From assembly GCA_021205185.1 (NCBI GenBank), contig JAJPYB010000009.1, forward strand, positions 1 to 64,000: a stretch of 64,000 bases of DNA, given 5' to 3'. The DNA comes from Ruminococcus sp. Lineage in GTDB: Bacteria > Bacillota > Clostridia > Oscillospirales > Ruminococcaceae. Of the stretch, positions 28,279 through 39,429 are shown one piece after another. How positions within the stretch are numbered: position 1 is the first letter of the stretch; each line of letters starts with the position of its first letter. The translations under genes and the position numbers were made by a program. Below the pieces are notes generated by a model. That model was not told where the DNA came from, ran no database searches, and saw only the letters and a program-made list of their open reading frames with translations.

Positions 28279-29137
28279 TTTAAAAAAGCAGCTTAAAGTT
28301 ACGGCTTGTAAAATCAGAATGGGAATTATTGAGGGCGTTCACAGCGCAAAATCGGGACACCCGGGCGGTTCGCTTTCGATAGCTGACACGCTTACATATC
28401 TTTATTTCAATAAGATGAACGTAAATCCCGAAAACCCGGACGACCCAGACAGAGATCGCTTTGTTCTGTCAAAGGGACACACAGCGCCTGCACTTTACTC
28501 AACTCTTGCACAGAAAGGATATTTCAGCACAGAGGAGCTTAAAAGCTTGCGTCATATAGGCGCACTTTTGCAAGGACATCCTTGCATTCAGATTCCTGGT
28601 GTTGATATGTCATCAGGTTCGCTAGGACAGGGTATTTCTGCGGCTTGCGGAATGGCTCTTTCATCTAAGCTTGACGCTAAGGCTGGCAAGCACGAATATA
28701 AGGTGTATACAGTTTTAGGCGACGGTGAAATTGAAGAAGGACAGGTATGGGAGGCTGCAATGTTTGCTTCTCAGTATAAGCTTGACAATCTCGTTGCAAT
28801 TGTTGACAACAACGGACTTCAGATTGACGGTAAAATTGAGGACGTTATGTCGCCGTACCCGATTGTTGATAAGTTCAAGGCTTTTGGTTGGCACGTTATC
28901 GAAATGAACGCACATTGCTTTGATTCTATAGAAGCTGCTTTTGACGAAGCTGACAAGGTTACAGGACAGCCTGTCGTTATAATTCAGAAGAGCGTCAAGG
29001 GCAAGGGCGTTTCGTTTATGGAAAACAATGTTTCATGGCATGGCGCAGCTCCAAACGACGAACAGTACGCACAGGCAATGAGTGAGCTTCAGACAGCGCT
29101 CGATGAGCTTTGCTCTGATGATTGCTGCAACAAGTAA
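28268..29137 (+). CDS. Transketolase, N-terminal subunit
   Basis: KSGHPGGSLSIADTLTYLYF, LSKGHTAPALYSTLA, GDGEIEEGQVWEAAMFA. Confidence 0.95.
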   Translation: MDANLKKQLKVTACKIRMGIIEGVHSAKSGHPGGSLSIADTLTYLYFNKMNVNPENPDDPDRDRFVLSKGHTAPALYSTLAQKGYFSTEELKSLRHIGALLQGHPCIQIPGVDMSSGSLGQGISAACGMALSSKLDAKAGKHEYKVYTVLGDGEIEEGQVWEAAMFASQYKLDNLVAIVDNNGLQIDGKIEDVMSPYPIVDKFKAFGWHVIEMNAHCFDSIEAAFDEADKVTGQPVVIIQKSVKGKGVSFMENNVSWHGAAPNDEQYAQAMSELQTALDELCSDDCCNK

Positions 29138-29153
29138 AGGGGAGGTAAGAATA

Positions 29154-30092
29154 ATGGCTGATGTAATTAAAAAAGCAACTAGAGAAAGCTACGGCGAAGC
29201 GTTAGCTGAGCTTGGCGATAAATATGAAAATCTGTATGTGCTTGACGCTGACCTTGCGGCAGCTACAAAAACAGGCATATTCAAAAAGAAGTTCCCTGAA
29301 AGATTTTTTGACTGCGGAATTGCCGAAGCAAATATGATGGGCGTTGCTGCTGGACTTGCGGCAACAGGAAAAATTCCTTTCGCTTCAACATTCGCTATGT
29401 TTGCGTCTGGCAGAGCGTTTGAAATTGTGAGAAACTCTATTGGATATCCACATCTTAATGTTAAAATCGGTGCAACTCACGCTGGAATTTCTGTAGGTGA
29501 GGACGGAGCTACTCACCAGTGCAACGAGGATATTGCTCTTATGAGAACAATTCCTGGAATGACAATTATTAACCCAGCAGACGACGTTGAAGCAAGAGCT
29601 GCTGTTGAAGCTGCTATTTTGCACGACGGTCCTGTTTATCTTCGCTTTGGAAGATTAGCTGCTCCTGTATTTAACGATAAGGAAACCTACAAGTTCGAGC
29701 TTGGCAAGGGAATTGAATTAACAAGCGGCAATGATATTACTATTGTAGCTACCGGTTTAATGGTTTCTGAAGCTTTAAAGGCGGCAGAAGCTCTTAAAGA
29801 GGACGGCATAAACGCAAGAGTTATCAACATTCATACAATTAAGCCGATTGATAAGGAAATTATCGTAAAGGCAGCTAAGGAAACAGGTAAAATAGTAACC
29901 GTTGAGGAGCATAGCGTTATCGGCGGTTTAGGCTCGGCTGTTTGCGACGTATTAAGTGAAAGCTGTCCGGCTCCTGTTAAGAAAATTGGCGTAAATGATG
30001 AGTTCGGTCATTCAGGCCCGGCTGTTGACCTGCTTAAGCAGTTTGGACTGTGCGCTGAAAATATCGCAAAGACGGTAAAGGACTTTATCTAG
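29154..30092 (+). CDS. Transketolase, C-terminal subunit
   Basis: ATRESYGEALAELGDKYENLYVLDADLAAAT, FFDCGIAEANMMGVAAGLAATGKIPFASTFA; start ATG 29154 behind ggggagg. Confidence 0.95.
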   Translation: MADVIKKATRESYGEALAELGDKYENLYVLDADLAAATKTGIFKKKFPERFFDCGIAEANMMGVAAGLAATGKIPFASTFAMFASGRAFEIVRNSIGYPHLNVKIGATHAGISVGEDGATHQCNEDIALMRTIPGMTIINPADDVEARAAVEAAILHDGPVYLRFGRLAAPVFNDKETYKFELGKGIELTSGNDITIVATGLMVSEALKAAEALKEDGINARVINIHTIKPIDKEIIVKAAKETGKIVTVEEHSVIGGLGSAVCDVLSESCPAPVKKIGVNDEFGHSGPAVDLLKQFGLCAENIAKTVKDFI

Positions 30093-30139
30093 CATTTTTA
30101 AACTCATAATTTTACGCATTTTAAAGTCGAATATTTATT

Positions 30140-30168
30140 AGCGGCAGCTGCAATCAGCAGCTGCCGCT
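30140..30168. terminator. Perfect 12-bp hairpin after the transketolase genes, without a U-tract
   Basis: agcggcagctgc-aatca-gcagctgccgct; next bases cggtatatc. Confidence 0.5.
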
Positions 30169-30192
30169 CGGTATATCAATTAAAATACACAC

Positions 30193-30235
30193 TTTACATA
30201 TTTGTGTTTTTGGTGTATACTAAGAACATAAGTTC
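30193..30235 (+). promoter_or_regulatory. Promoter with LexA-like operator upstream of radC-uvrB
   Basis: TTTACA (30193-30198), 17 nt, TATACT (30216-30221); GAAC-ATAA-GTTC (30224-30235) at the predicted start site. Confidence 0.75.
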
Positions 30236-30267
30236 AAAGCGCTTGATATTGCATGAACGGAGGATTT

Positions 30268-30960
30268 ATGGAAAATAAAACTACTGGAGAAAATCTTCAC
30301 AAGGGACATAGACAGCGACTAAAGCAAAAGTTTCTGGACAATGGAATTGAAGCTTTGAATGCACACGAAGTGCTGGAGCTGCTGCTTTTTTATACTATTC
30401 CTCTCAAAAATACCAACGACATAGCTCACGAGCTTATTAACCGTTTTGGTAGCCTTACTGCAGTTTTTGACGCACCTGTCAGCTCTCTTTGCGAGGTTAA
30501 AAACATCAGCGAAAATTCCGCCGTTTTGCTAAAGCTGATTCCTCAGCTTTTGAGATATTATCAATCTTCTCCTGATGTTAATCAGTCGATGAAGGATATA
30601 AACTATGTTAAAAGATATTTTACTGCGCTTTATATAGGCGTAAAGGATGAGGAGTTTAAAGTCTGCTGTCTTGACAATAATCTACAGGTTATTGCCTGTA
30701 ATACCTTGTCTGTTGGAAGCGCAAGAGAGGTGCCTATTGATGCTAGAATGGTTGCTAAGGCTGCCTTTGAAGCAAATTCTCAATGGGTGATTATAGCTCA
30801 TAATCATCCTGACGCTTCTCCTAATCCTTCGCAGGAGGACATTAAGCTGACTTCAGATATTGCTGGTGCATTAAATTCCATTGGCATAGAGGTGCTTGAC
30901 CACATTATCGTTGGCAAGGGTAGCGTATATTCTATGAAGGATTATGGCATAATTGATTAA
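30268..30960 (+). CDS. radC: RadC family JAB-domain protein
   Basis: HRQRLKQKFLDNGIEALNAHEVLELLLFYTIP, IAHNHPDASPNPSQEDIKLT (JAMM motif). Confidence 0.94.
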   Translation: MENKTTGENLHKGHRQRLKQKFLDNGIEALNAHEVLELLLFYTIPLKNTNDIAHELINRFGSLTAVFDAPVSSLCEVKNISENSAVLLKLIPQLLRYYQSSPDVNQSMKDINYVKRYFTALYIGVKDEEFKVCCLDNNLQVIACNTLSVGSAREVPIDARMVAKAAFEANSQWVIIAHNHPDASPNPSQEDIKLTSDIAGALNSIGIEVLDHIIVGKGSVYSMKDYGIID

Positions 30961-30981
30961 ATCTGAATTTTGGTGAAAGGT

Positions 30982-32949
30982 ATGGATAGATTTAAGCTCG
31001 TATCCGATTATAAATTGTCGGGCGATCAGCCGCAGGCGGTCGACGCCCTCGTGGAAGGAATTAACAAAGGCTACAAGGAGCAGACTTTGCTTGGAGTTAC
31101 AGGTTCAGGAAAGACCTTTACAATGGCAAACGTTATTGAAAGGGTTAATAAGCCTACTCTTGTTTTGGCGCACAATAAAATACTGGCGGCTCAGCTTTGC
31201 AGCGAGTTCAAGGAGTTTTTTCCCGACAACGCTGTTGAATATTTCGTTTCCTACTACGATTATTATCAGCCTGAAGCGTATATTCCAAGCACAGATGTGT
31301 ATATTGAGAAGGACGCATCTATTAACAATGAAATAGACAAGCTTCGTCACTCGGCTACCTCAGCGCTTGCTGAAAGGCGAGATGTTATAATTGTAGCGAG
31401 TGTGTCGTGTATATATTCGTTAGGCGACCCTGCTGAATACAAATCTATGGTGATTTCGTTACGACAGGGTATGGAAATTTCCCGTGACGAGCTTTTAAAA
31501 AGGCTCGTCAAGCTTCAATACGAGCGAAACGATATAGCCTTTGAACGAAACAGATTCAGAGTTCGTGGCGACGTAGTTGAAATTTATCCGGCAAGCTATA
31601 CTGACAAGGCTATCAGAGTTGAATTTTTTGGAGATGAAATTGACAGAATCAGCGAGATTGATATAATAACAGGCGAGCGGCTGACGGTTTTAAGTCACGC
31701 TGCAATTTTCCCTGCATCTCACTATATAGTAAGTCCTGACAAAATGTCGTCAGCTATTGAAGAAATAAGGCGGGAGCTTGACGAGCGGATAAAGTATTTT
31801 ACCGATAAGAATTTGCTTATCGAAGCTCAGAGAATAGCTCAGCGTACAAATTACGATATAGAAATGCTTCAGGAAATAGGCTTTTGCTCAGGAATTGAAA
31901 ACTACTCTCGTGTTTTAGCTGGAAGAAGTCCGGGTGCTGTTCCTTTTACGCTTTTAGACTTTTTTTCTGATGATTTTTTGCTGTTCGTGGACGAATCGCA
32001 CGTTTCAATTCCACAGGTCAGAGGAATGTACGCAGGTGACAGAGCAAGAAAAACAACTTTAATTGACTACGGATTCAGGTTGCCCTCCGCTGCTGATAAC
32101 AGACCGCTTAAATTCGACGAGTTTTATGAAAGATTAAATCAGATAGTCTTTGTGTCGGCAACTCCCGGTGATTTTGAAAGAGAAAAATCAAAGCAGATAG
32201 TAGAGCAGGTAATCAGACCTACTGGACTTTTAGACCCGCTTATTGACGTCAGACCAACTGAGGGACAGATTGACGACCTGTTGTTTGAAATAAACGAAAG
32301 GGTAGAACGCAACGAAAGAGTTTTGGTTACAACGCTTACAAAGAAGATGGCGGAGGACTTAACAGAATATTTTAAAGGCTGCAATATCAAGGTCAGATAT
32401 ATGCACCACGATATTGATTCAATCGAGCGAATGGAAATTATAAGGGATTTGCGATTAGGCGAATTTGACATTTTAGTCGGAATAAACCTGCTTCGTGAAG
32501 GACTTGATATTCCTGAGGTTTCGCTTGTTGCGATTTTAGACGCTGACAAGGAAGGCTTTTTGAGGTCTGAAAGCGCGCTTGTTCAGACGGTCGGACGAGC
32601 TGCCAGAAATGAAAACGGAAAGGTAATAATGTATGCTGATTCGGTTACTGGCTCTATGGAGCGAGCAATTACTGAAACCGAACGAAGACGAAGCATACAG
32701 ATGAAATTCAACGAGGAGCATGGAATAACTCCGAAAACTATTATAAAGGACGTTCGTGACGTTATTGAAATTTCCAGCAAGGAAGAGATTGAATATTCAG
32801 CAAGGCAGAAAAACAAGATGAGCAAGGCGGAGTCAGCGAAGCTTATTGAAAAGCTCACCCGACAGATGAAGGAAGCTGCTAAAATGCTTGAATTTGAACA
32901 CGCGGCATTCCTTCGTGATAAAATCGCAGAGCTAAAAGGCGAAAAATAA
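30982..32949 (+). CDS. uvrB: Excinuclease ABC subunit B
   Basis: [63 protein letters not shown]-terminal UVR motif. Confidence 0.98.
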   Translation: MDRFKLVSDYKLSGDQPQAVDALVEGINKGYKEQTLLGVTGSGKTFTMANVIERVNKPTLVLAHNKILAAQLCSEFKEFFPDNAVEYFVSYYDYYQPEAYIPSTDVYIEKDASINNEIDKLRHSATSALAERRDVIIVASVSCIYSLGDPAEYKSMVISLRQGMEISRDELLKRLVKLQYERNDIAFERNRFRVRGDVVEIYPASYTDKAIRVEFFGDEIDRISEIDIITGERLTVLSHAAIFPASHYIVSPDKMSSAIEEIRRELDERIKYFTDKNLLIEAQRIAQRTNYDIEMLQEIGFCSGIENYSRVLAGRSPGAVPFTLLDFFSDDFLLFVDESHVSIPQVRGMYAGDRARKTTLIDYGFRLPSAADNRPLKFDEFYERLNQIVFVSATPGDFEREKSKQIVEQVIRPTGLLDPLIDVRPTEGQIDDLLFEINERVERNERVLVTTLTKKMAEDLTEYFKGCNIKVRYMHHDIDSIERMEIIRDLRLGEFDILVGINLLREGLDIPEVSLVAILDADKEGFLRSESALVQTVGRAARNENGKVIMYADSVTGSMERAITETERRRSIQMKFNEEHGITPKTIIKDVRDVIEISSKEEIEYSARQKNKMSKAESAKLIEKLTRQMKEAAKMLEFEHAAFLRDKIAELKGEK

Positions 32950-32953
32950 CATC

Positions 32954-33002
32954 TTGACAAACAAACATTTGTTCGTTACAATATTTCTGGAACGTATGTT
33001 TG
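32954..33002 (+). promoter_or_regulatory. SOS-type promoter with two LexA-like boxes upstream of DUF3795-uvrA
   Basis: TTGACA (32954-32959), 17 nt, TACAAT (32977-32982). Box 1 in the spacer (32962-32975; minus strand CGAACAAATGTTTG), box 2 GGAACGTATGTTTG (32989-33002). Confidence 0.8.
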
Positions 33003-33028
33003 CAATAATCTAACTAGCAGGTGATAAA

Positions 33029-33484
33029 ATGGAATATGAAGAGTACATGATGATTTCAGACAAAACCGAAAAGGTTGAAAAAAGCATTGCGCCTTGCGGA
33101 CTGATCTGTGAGCTGTGCAGTGAAAGGAGTCATTGCAAGGGATGTAATTTCAGTAAAAAAGACGAGCTTGGATGCTGTTGTTATCAGCGTATGTGCTGTG
33201 ATAATAAGAAAATAAGCGGATGTTGGGAATGTCAAGATTTCCCTTGCGGAAAAGATATGCACGATGTTTCACAGCATGGAGTGAGGCTTGTTGCATTTGT
33301 AAGATATGCAAAGAGAATAGGTTTACATAGTCTTGCTGAATGCATTGTGAAAAACGAAGAAAAGGGAATTTTATATCAGAGTGATCCAGTGAATTACACA
33401 GGAGATTATGACGGACTTAACACAGAAGATGAAGTTATAGAACTTTTAATGAAAGGGAATTTGAAAGAAGATGCAAAGCAATAA
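33029..33484 (+). CDS. Cys-rich DUF3795-like domain protein
   Basis: [56 protein letters not shown]; 3' end overlaps the uvrA start by 14 nt. Confidence 0.8.
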   Translation: MEYEEYMMISDKTEKVEKSIAPCGLICELCSERSHCKGCNFSKKDELGCCCYQRMCCDNKKISGCWECQDFPCGKDMHDVSQHGVRLVAFVRYAKRIGLHSLAECIVKNEEKGILYQSDPVNYTGDYDGLNTEDEVIELLMKGNLKEDAKQ

Positions 33485-36305
33485 AATAGTAATTAAAGGC
33501 GCAAGGGAGCATAATCTTAAAAACGTCAATTTAACGCTTCCGAGGGATAAGCTTATTGTAATGACAGGACTTTCAGGTTCAGGAAAATCCTCTCTTGCGT
33601 TTGATACTATATATGCAGACGGACAGCGTAGATATATGGAGTCGCTATCCTCTTATGCGAGAATGTTTTTGGGTCAGATGGAAAAGCCTGACGTTGATTC
33701 CATTGAAGGACTTTCTCCGGCAATTTCAATTGACCAGAAGACTACCTCCAAAAACCCTCGTTCAACCGTTGGAACTGTAACCGAGATTTACGACTATCTT
33801 CGACTTTTGTATGCAAGAATAGGCGTTCCTCATTGTCCTGTTTGTGGAAAGGAAATCAAGCAGCAGACGATAGATCAGATTGTCGATAAGATTTGCGAAC
33901 TGCCGCAGGGAACTAAAATTCAGCTATTAGCGCCAGTTGTCAGAGGGCGAAAGGGCGAGCATCAGAAGGAATTTGAAAAGGCCAGAAAGGCAGGCTACGT
34001 AAGAGTTCGGGTTGACGGAATTATTTACGATTTGTCGGAGAAAATAACTCTTGAGAAGAATAAAAAGCATAGCATTGAGGTTGTAGTCGACCGTCTTGTC
34101 GTAAAGGAAGGCATAAAGAGCCGCTTAACCGATAGTATTGAAACAATTTCTCATATAACTGGAGGACTCGTTTTGTGTAATGTAATCGACGGCGAGGATG
34201 TTTTATTTTCACAAAATTATTCCTGCCCTGACCACGATTTTTCAATGAGCGAGCTTACACCCCGAATGTTTTCTTTTAACAATCCATACGGCGCCTGCGA
34301 GCATTGTACAGGACTTGGAGTTTTTCAGGTTATAGATCCCGACCTTATTCTGCCAAATAAGGAGCTTTCAATTTTACAAGGCGGTATAAAGGCTAACGGC
34401 TGGAACTCTCTTGCAGAGGATTCGTTTGCTATGACTTATTTCCGTGCGCTTAATAAGCAATATGGGATACCGCTTGACAAGCCGATAAAAGACCTGTCTG
34501 CTGAGCATATTGATATTTTACTGTACGGTACAAAGGGTGAGAAGTTAAAGCTTACAAGAACCTCTAAAAGCGGTTGGAGCGGCACCTTTGAAGCTGAGTT
34601 TGAGGGAATTATAAACTCGCTTGAAAGACGTTACAGAGAGGGTACCAGCGAGTATACGAAAAAGGATATTGAGCAATGTATGTCCGAAAAACCTTGTCCT
34701 GTTTGTCACGGAGACAGGCTTAAAAAGGAAATTCTGGCTGTAACTGTAGGGGGTATGAACATTTCCGACCTTTGTAAGCTAAGCGTAGTTGAAGCTCTTG
34801 ACTTTTTTGAAAATTTAAGCGACAAGCTTGACAGCCGAGAGCTTATGATTGGCGAGCGAATTATCAAAGAGATAAAAGAACGTTTAGGCTTTTTAAAGAG
34901 TGTCGGACTTGAATACCTGACTCTTTCTCGCTCAAGCGGTACGCTCTCTGGCGGAGAAAGTCAAAGAATACGTCTTGCAACTCAGATAGGCTCGTATCTT
35001 ATGGGAGTTTTGTATATTCTGGACGAGCCGTCAATCGGACTTCATCAGAGGGATAACGACAAGCTTATTGCAACGCTCAAACAGCTTAGGGATTTAGGAA
35101 ACACACTTATAGTAGTTGAGCACGACGAGGACACTATGAGAAACGCAGACTATATAGTTGATGTTGGACCGGGAGCTGGCATTCACGGCGGTGAAATAGT
35201 GTGTGCTGGAAGTATAGAAGACATTATGAACTGTGAGAGGTCAATCACAGGTCAGTATCTTTCCGGCAAAAAGAAAATCCCTGTGCCAGGTACCAGACGA
35301 AAGCCGAATGGGAATTATTTAGAGGTAATTGGCGCTTGCCAGAATAATCTCAAGAACATAAATGTCAAAATTCCACTCGGAGTATTTACCTGCATTACTG
35401 GTGTTTCAGGTTCAGGTAAATCCTCGCTTATTAACGAAATTGTTTACAAGGAGCTAGCAGGCAAGCTTAATAAGGCGAAAATCAGACCTGGCAAATTTAA
35501 AAAGATGCTTGGAATTGAGCATTTAGACAAGGTTGTAAATATTGATCAATCGCCAATCGGCAGAACTCCACGTTCTAATCCTGCAACCTATACCGGCGTC
35601 TTTACAGATATTCGTGAGCTTTTTGCTTCGACAAACGACGCTAAAATCAAAGGATATAATGCAGGACGCTTTTCCTTTAATATCAAGGGCGGCAGGTGCG
35701 AAGCCTGTGAGGGCGACGGCATTTTAAAGATAGAAATGCATTTTTTGCCTGATATTTACGTTCCCTGCGAGGTTTGTAAGGGTAAGCGTTATAACAGAGA
35801 AACACTTGAGGTGCTTTACAAGGGCAAGAGCATTCACGACGTTCTTGAAATGACAGTAGAGGAAGGCTGTGAGTTTTTCAAAAATCTGCCGAAAATTTCA
35901 AGAAAGCTACAAACGTTGTTTGATGTAGGACTAGGATATATTAAAATAGGTCAGCCTGCAACAACCCTTTCAGGCGGTGAAGCTCAGCGTGTAAAGCTTG
36001 CAACCGAGCTGTCAAAAAGACCTACCGGCAAGACAATTTATATTCTTGACGAGCCTACAACAGGACTACACACAGCCGATGTGCATTTGCTGATTGACGT
36101 TATTCAAAAGCTTGCAGACGGCGGAAATACGGTGCTTGTAATCGAGCATAATCTTGACGTTATCAAGACTGCCGACTATATTATAGATATGGGTCCTGAG
36201 GGTGGAAACGGCGGCGGCGAGGTAGTTGTCAGCGGTACTCCTGAGGAGGTTGCAGGGTGTGATAAATCATATACTGGACAATATTTAAAAAATGTGTTAG
36301 AATAG
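33471..36305 (+). CDS. uvrA: Excinuclease ABC subunit A
   Basis: [58 protein letters not shown]; two ABC signatures; zinc-finger Cys sites. Confidence 0.98.
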   Translation: MQSNKIVIKGAREHNLKNVNLTLPRDKLIVMTGLSGSGKSSLAFDTIYADGQRRYMESLSSYARMFLGQMEKPDVDSIEGLSPAISIDQKTTSKNPRSTVGTVTEIYDYLRLLYARIGVPHCPVCGKEIKQQTIDQIVDKICELPQGTKIQLLAPVVRGRKGEHQKEFEKARKAGYVRVRVDGIIYDLSEKITLEKNKKHSIEVVVDRLVVKEGIKSRLTDSIETISHITGGLVLCNVIDGEDVLFSQNYSCPDHDFSMSELTPRMFSFNNPYGACEHCTGLGVFQVIDPDLILPNKELSILQGGIKANGWNSLAEDSFAMTYFRALNKQYGIPLDKPIKDLSAEHIDILLYGTKGEKLKLTRTSKSGWSGTFEAEFEGIINSLERRYREGTSEYTKKDIEQCMSEKPCPVCHGDRLKKEILAVTVGGMNISDLCKLSVVEALDFFENLSDKLDSRELMIGERIIKEIKERLGFLKSVGLEYLTLSRSSGTLSGGESQRIRLATQIGSYLMGVLYILDEPSIGLHQRDNDKLIATLKQLRDLGNTLIVVEHDEDTMRNADYIVDVGPGAGIHGGEIVCAGSIEDIMNCERSITGQYLSGKKKIPVPGTRRKPNGNYLEVIGACQNNLKNINVKIPLGVFTCITGVSGSGKSSLINEIVYKELAGKLNKAKIRPGKFKKMLGIEHLDKVVNIDQSPIGRTPRSNPATYTGVFTDIRELFASTNDAKIKGYNAGRFSFNIKGGRCEACEGDGILKIEMHFLPDIYVPCEVCKGKRYNRETLEVLYKGKSIHDVLEMTVEEGCEFFKNLPKISRKLQTLFDVGLGYIKIGQPATTLSGGEAQRVKLATELSKRPTGKTIYILDEPTTGLHTADVHLLIDVIQKLADGGNTVLVIEHNLDVIKTADYIIDMGPEGGNGGGEVVVSGTPEEVAGCDKSYTGQYLKNVLE

Positions 36306-36335
36306 GATATAGCCTTTAGCTAAGGAGGCACTTTT

Positions 36336-36905
36336 GTGAAGAACTTAAGCTTTAAAGTTTCCCTCGGCGGAATTATTGCAGCTCTGTCGGTAGTTTTTAT
36401 GTTTATGACAGCGCTGCTGCCGATATTTGTATATGTTATTCCTGCGTTGTGCGGAGCTATGCTTTTGGTTATCGCTGTTGAAATCAGCAGCTCATGGGCG
36501 TATCTCACTTATGCAGTTGTAAGCTTTCTGTCCTTGCTTTTTGTGCCTGACAAGGAAGCAGTACTTTTATATGTTCTTTTAATGGGCTTTTACCCGATTT
36601 TAAAGCTGAGACTTGACAGGATTAAACCTGCTGTTTTTTCGTTTTTAGTCAAGCTTATAGTTTACAATGTTTTGATAGTAGCGTACTACAATCTTACTAT
36701 CAGAATAATTTCTTCATCAACACTCCAGGACGATATGGGTGATTTCGGCAGATACGGAGTGTACATCTTTTGGGGACTGACAAATATAGTTTTTGTCATT
36801 TACGACGTAGCAATCAAACATATTATGACCTTGTATCTGGAATGGATACGCAAAAAGATACTAACATTTTCAGTAAAAAAAGGTGACGGTAAGAATGGGA
36901 AGTAA
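36336..36905 (+). CDS. Predicted multi-pass membrane protein, function unknown
   Basis: Several hydrophobic segments; RBS aaggagg; no confident family. Confidence 0.65.
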   Translation: MKNLSFKVSLGGIIAALSVVFMFMTALLPIFVYVIPALCGAMLLVIAVEISSSWAYLTYAVVSFLSLLFVPDKEAVLLYVLLMGFYPILKLRLDRIKPAVFSFLVKLIVYNVLIVAYYNLTIRIISSSTLQDDMGDFGRYGVYIFWGLTNIVFVIYDVAIKHIMTLYLEWIRKKILTFSVKKGDGKNGK

Positions 36906-37932
36906 TGATATACGAACGAAAAATGAAAAGCTGAAATTGATAACCAGGGGTATTATTTTAGGCATTATGATAGTGCTAATGGTTGTGGCAACTATAGCGC
37001 TTATTCCTGTCATTTCAATTTTAAAGACAGACGAAGGCTCCGAAAAGCTGTTAAGCTTTATAGAGGCGAGGGGAGTTTTAGCACCGGTAATTTTTATGGG
37101 ATTGCAGGCCTTACAGGTTATAATTCCGCTTATACCGCCAATTCAGATTGTCGGCGGAATACTTTTCGGACCGATTATGGGTTCAATTTATTCCTGCATC
37201 GGAATTTATGTTGGTATGAGCATAGTTTTTTGCATTGTTAGAATTTTCGGCTATCCAATAGTTGAAGCGTTGATAAGCGGTAAGGACTTGAAAAAGTTTA
37301 AATTTCTGGCTGACTCGTCAAAGGTTGAAATAATATTTTTTATTCTTTATTTTATACCAGGAATGCCAAAGGATACTCTTTCATTTGTAGCGCCGCTGAC
37401 AAGCGTTCGTCCGAAGCATTATTTTATGTATGTCCTTCCTGCAAGATTTCCGCTAATGATTTTAGCGGCTGTATTCGGCTCAGCTGTAAGAAGTCAAAGC
37501 TATACCTTCGCGGTTATCTTGTGCATAATTATGATTGACCTTGCAATAATTGGCGTTTTGTTCAGAGATAAAATTCTCTCAGCGATTCAAAAGCAAAAGC
37601 CTGAGGAAAACATAGCGAAAAGCAAAAAGGCAATAAACTCAATGTACAAAACAGGCATAGGGATGAACTTCGCATCTGCTGTGTTATTGTGCGTTTTGCT
37701 TGTGCTTTCTTCAACTGACACCTTTTCACTCGGCAGGAAAGGCTTTTTGGCTGACGGAAGCTTTAGCTCTTTTGAAAATGTGTTTTACTTTTTGGTAAAT
37801 TACGGCGAATATTTTATGGCGTCACTTATACTTGTTGGAACTGTCTCTGTTACCTCGGCGTATATAAGGAATCGCAATTTAGCTCGAAGATTAAGCGCTG
37901 CTTCCGATGATGTAAAAGCGCCTGAAAAGTGA
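36895..37932 (+). CDS. TVP38/TMEM64 (VTT/DedA-like) family membrane protein
   Basis: LQALQVIIPLIPPIQIVGGILFGPIMGSIYSCIGIYVGMSIVFCIVR, IPGMPKDTLSFVAPLT. Confidence 0.85.
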   Translation: MGSNDIRTKNEKLKLITRGIILGIMIVLMVVATIALIPVISILKTDEGSEKLLSFIEARGVLAPVIFMGLQALQVIIPLIPPIQIVGGILFGPIMGSIYSCIGIYVGMSIVFCIVRIFGYPIVEALISGKDLKKFKFLADSSKVEIIFFILYFIPGMPKDTLSFVAPLTSVRPKHYFMYVLPARFPLMILAAVFGSAVRSQSYTFAVILCIIMIDLAIIGVLFRDKILSAIQKQKPEENIAKSKKAINSMYKTGIGMNFASAVLLCVLLVLSSTDTFSLGRKGFLADGSFSSFENVFYFLVNYGEYFMASLILVGTVSVTSAYIRNRNLARRLSAASDDVKAPEK

Positions 37933-38042
37933 CAGAAATTGACGGGAAAAATTTTTTCACATTTTCGATTTTTTTGAAAAAAGCCCTTGACAAATCATTT
38001 TCGGTATGATAAACTATAATACGTTGTCAAGAGCAAAGCCTT

Positions 38043-38116
38043 GCGGGTGTAGTTCAATGGTAGAATCCCAGCCTTCCAAGCTGGTCGTGTGGGTTCGATT
38101 CCCATCACCCGCTCCA
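38043..38116 (+). tRNA. tRNA-Gly (anticodon TCC)
   Basis: GCGGGTG acceptor, loop cttccaa, T-arm gggTTCGATTccc, encoded CCA. Confidence 0.96.
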
Positions 38117-38156
38117 TGCACCATATTGGTGCAATTTTTTTGTAAACTACTCATCT

Positions 38157-38233
<77 letters not shown>

Positions 38234-38239
38234 GGTATG

Positions 38240-38316
38240 GTGGATATAGCGTAGTTGGTTAACGCGTCAGTTTGTGGCACTGAAGACCGTGGGTTCGAAT
38301 CCCACTATCCACCCCA
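38240..38316 (+). tRNA. tRNA-His (anticodon GTG)
   Basis: GTGGATA...TATCCAC acceptor with upstream G(-1) at 38239, anticodon loop ttgtggc, encoded CCA. Confidence 0.96.
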
Positions 38317-38375
38317 GATACAGCCGTCTTTGGTTTGTGCCATTGACGGCTCTTTTCTTAAAATCCGGAGGGCGT

Positions 38376-39239
38376 ATGGAAAACCTTTCAAATATCGGCG
38401 TTATCAAAGATTTAATGAAGCGTTACGGCTTTAGTTTTTCAAAGGGACTGGGACAAAACTTTCTGATAAACCCCACAGTTTGTCCAAAAATTGCTGAAAT
38501 GGGAAACGCTAAAGAAGGCTTTGGCATAATTGAAATAGGTACAGGCTTTGGCGTTTTGACCTGTGAGCTTGCCAAAAGAGCTGATAAGGTTGTAGCTGTT
38601 GAAATTGACAGTCGTCTTATTCCTGTACTTTCTGAAACGCTCGCTGAATTTGACAACGTAAAGGTAATAAACGACGATATATTAAAGATTGATTTAGCGT
38701 CGCTTATCAAGCAGGAATTTAATGGACTGGATGTTGCCGTTTGCGCTAATCTTCCGTATTATTTAACCTCGCCTATTATAATGTCGCTTCTCGAGCTTAG
38801 ACTCCCTATAAAGACGATTACTGTAATGGTACAAAAGGAAGCAGGCGTTCGCCTTTGCGCTCCGTTGGGTACAAGAGATACAGGAGCTATAACTGTTGCA
38901 ATAAACTATTACGCCAAGGCAAGACGCTTGTTTGACGTAAAAAGGGGAAGCTTTATGCCCCCGCCAAACGTCGATAGCTGTGTTATTCAGCTTGAAGTCA
39001 GGGACGCTCCGCCGAAGGTAAGCGACGAAAAATTCTTTTTTGAAACTGTTAAAGCTGCCTTTTCTCAAAGGAGAAAAACGCTTGTAAATTCCTTGTCCTC
39101 GTACTTTAGCTTGAGCAAGGATAAAGTCATTACTGTTGTTAAAAGCGTCGGACTAAAAGAAACCGTTCGCCCGGAGCAGCTGCAGTTGGATGACTTTATC
39201 TCATTAGCAGAAGCTTTAAAATCAGCATATGATTTTTAA
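38376..39239 (+). CDS. rsmA: 16S rRNA (adenine1518/1519-N6) dimethyltransferase
   Basis: FSKGLGQNFLINP, IEIGTGFGVLTCELAKRADKVVAVEID, CANLPYYLTSPIIM; ORF-track N-terminus (38274) is read through tRNA-His and trimmed. Confidence 0.96.
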   Translation: MENLSNIGVIKDLMKRYGFSFSKGLGQNFLINPTVCPKIAEMGNAKEGFGIIEIGTGFGVLTCELAKRADKVVAVEIDSRLIPVLSETLAEFDNVKVINDDILKIDLASLIKQEFNGLDVAVCANLPYYLTSPIIMSLLELRLPIKTITVMVQKEAGVRLCAPLGTRDTGAITVAINYYAKARRLFDVKRGSFMPPPNVDSCVIQLEVRDAPPKVSDEKFFFETVKAAFSQRRKTLVNSLSSYFSLSKDKVITVVKSVGLKETVRPEQLQLDDFISLAEALKSAYDF

Positions 39240-39429
39240 TATGACTCACCCTCAAATTAGTGTGCGTGATTGAAATACAGTTGTTTTTGAACAAAAAGCA
39301 GCAATGTATTTCTTGGCAATTTGTACTTTATTACGGTTGACGAAGGCCGCAATTGTTTTGTATAATATATGATATGCGTTACCGTTTATGGAAACGATAT
39401 TGAATTATTAGAAGGGGATGGCACTTTAA

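Noticed and set aside
38274-38375. N-terminal extension of the rsmA ORF
   Set aside because: Runs through tRNA-His; the true start with RBS (ccggagg) is ATG 38376.
39240-39429. Possible lysine riboswitch before aspartate kinase
   Set aside because: Region has a promoter-like TTGACG/TATAAT and an imperfect hairpin (39272-39312), but I could not find lysine-riboswitch core motifs.
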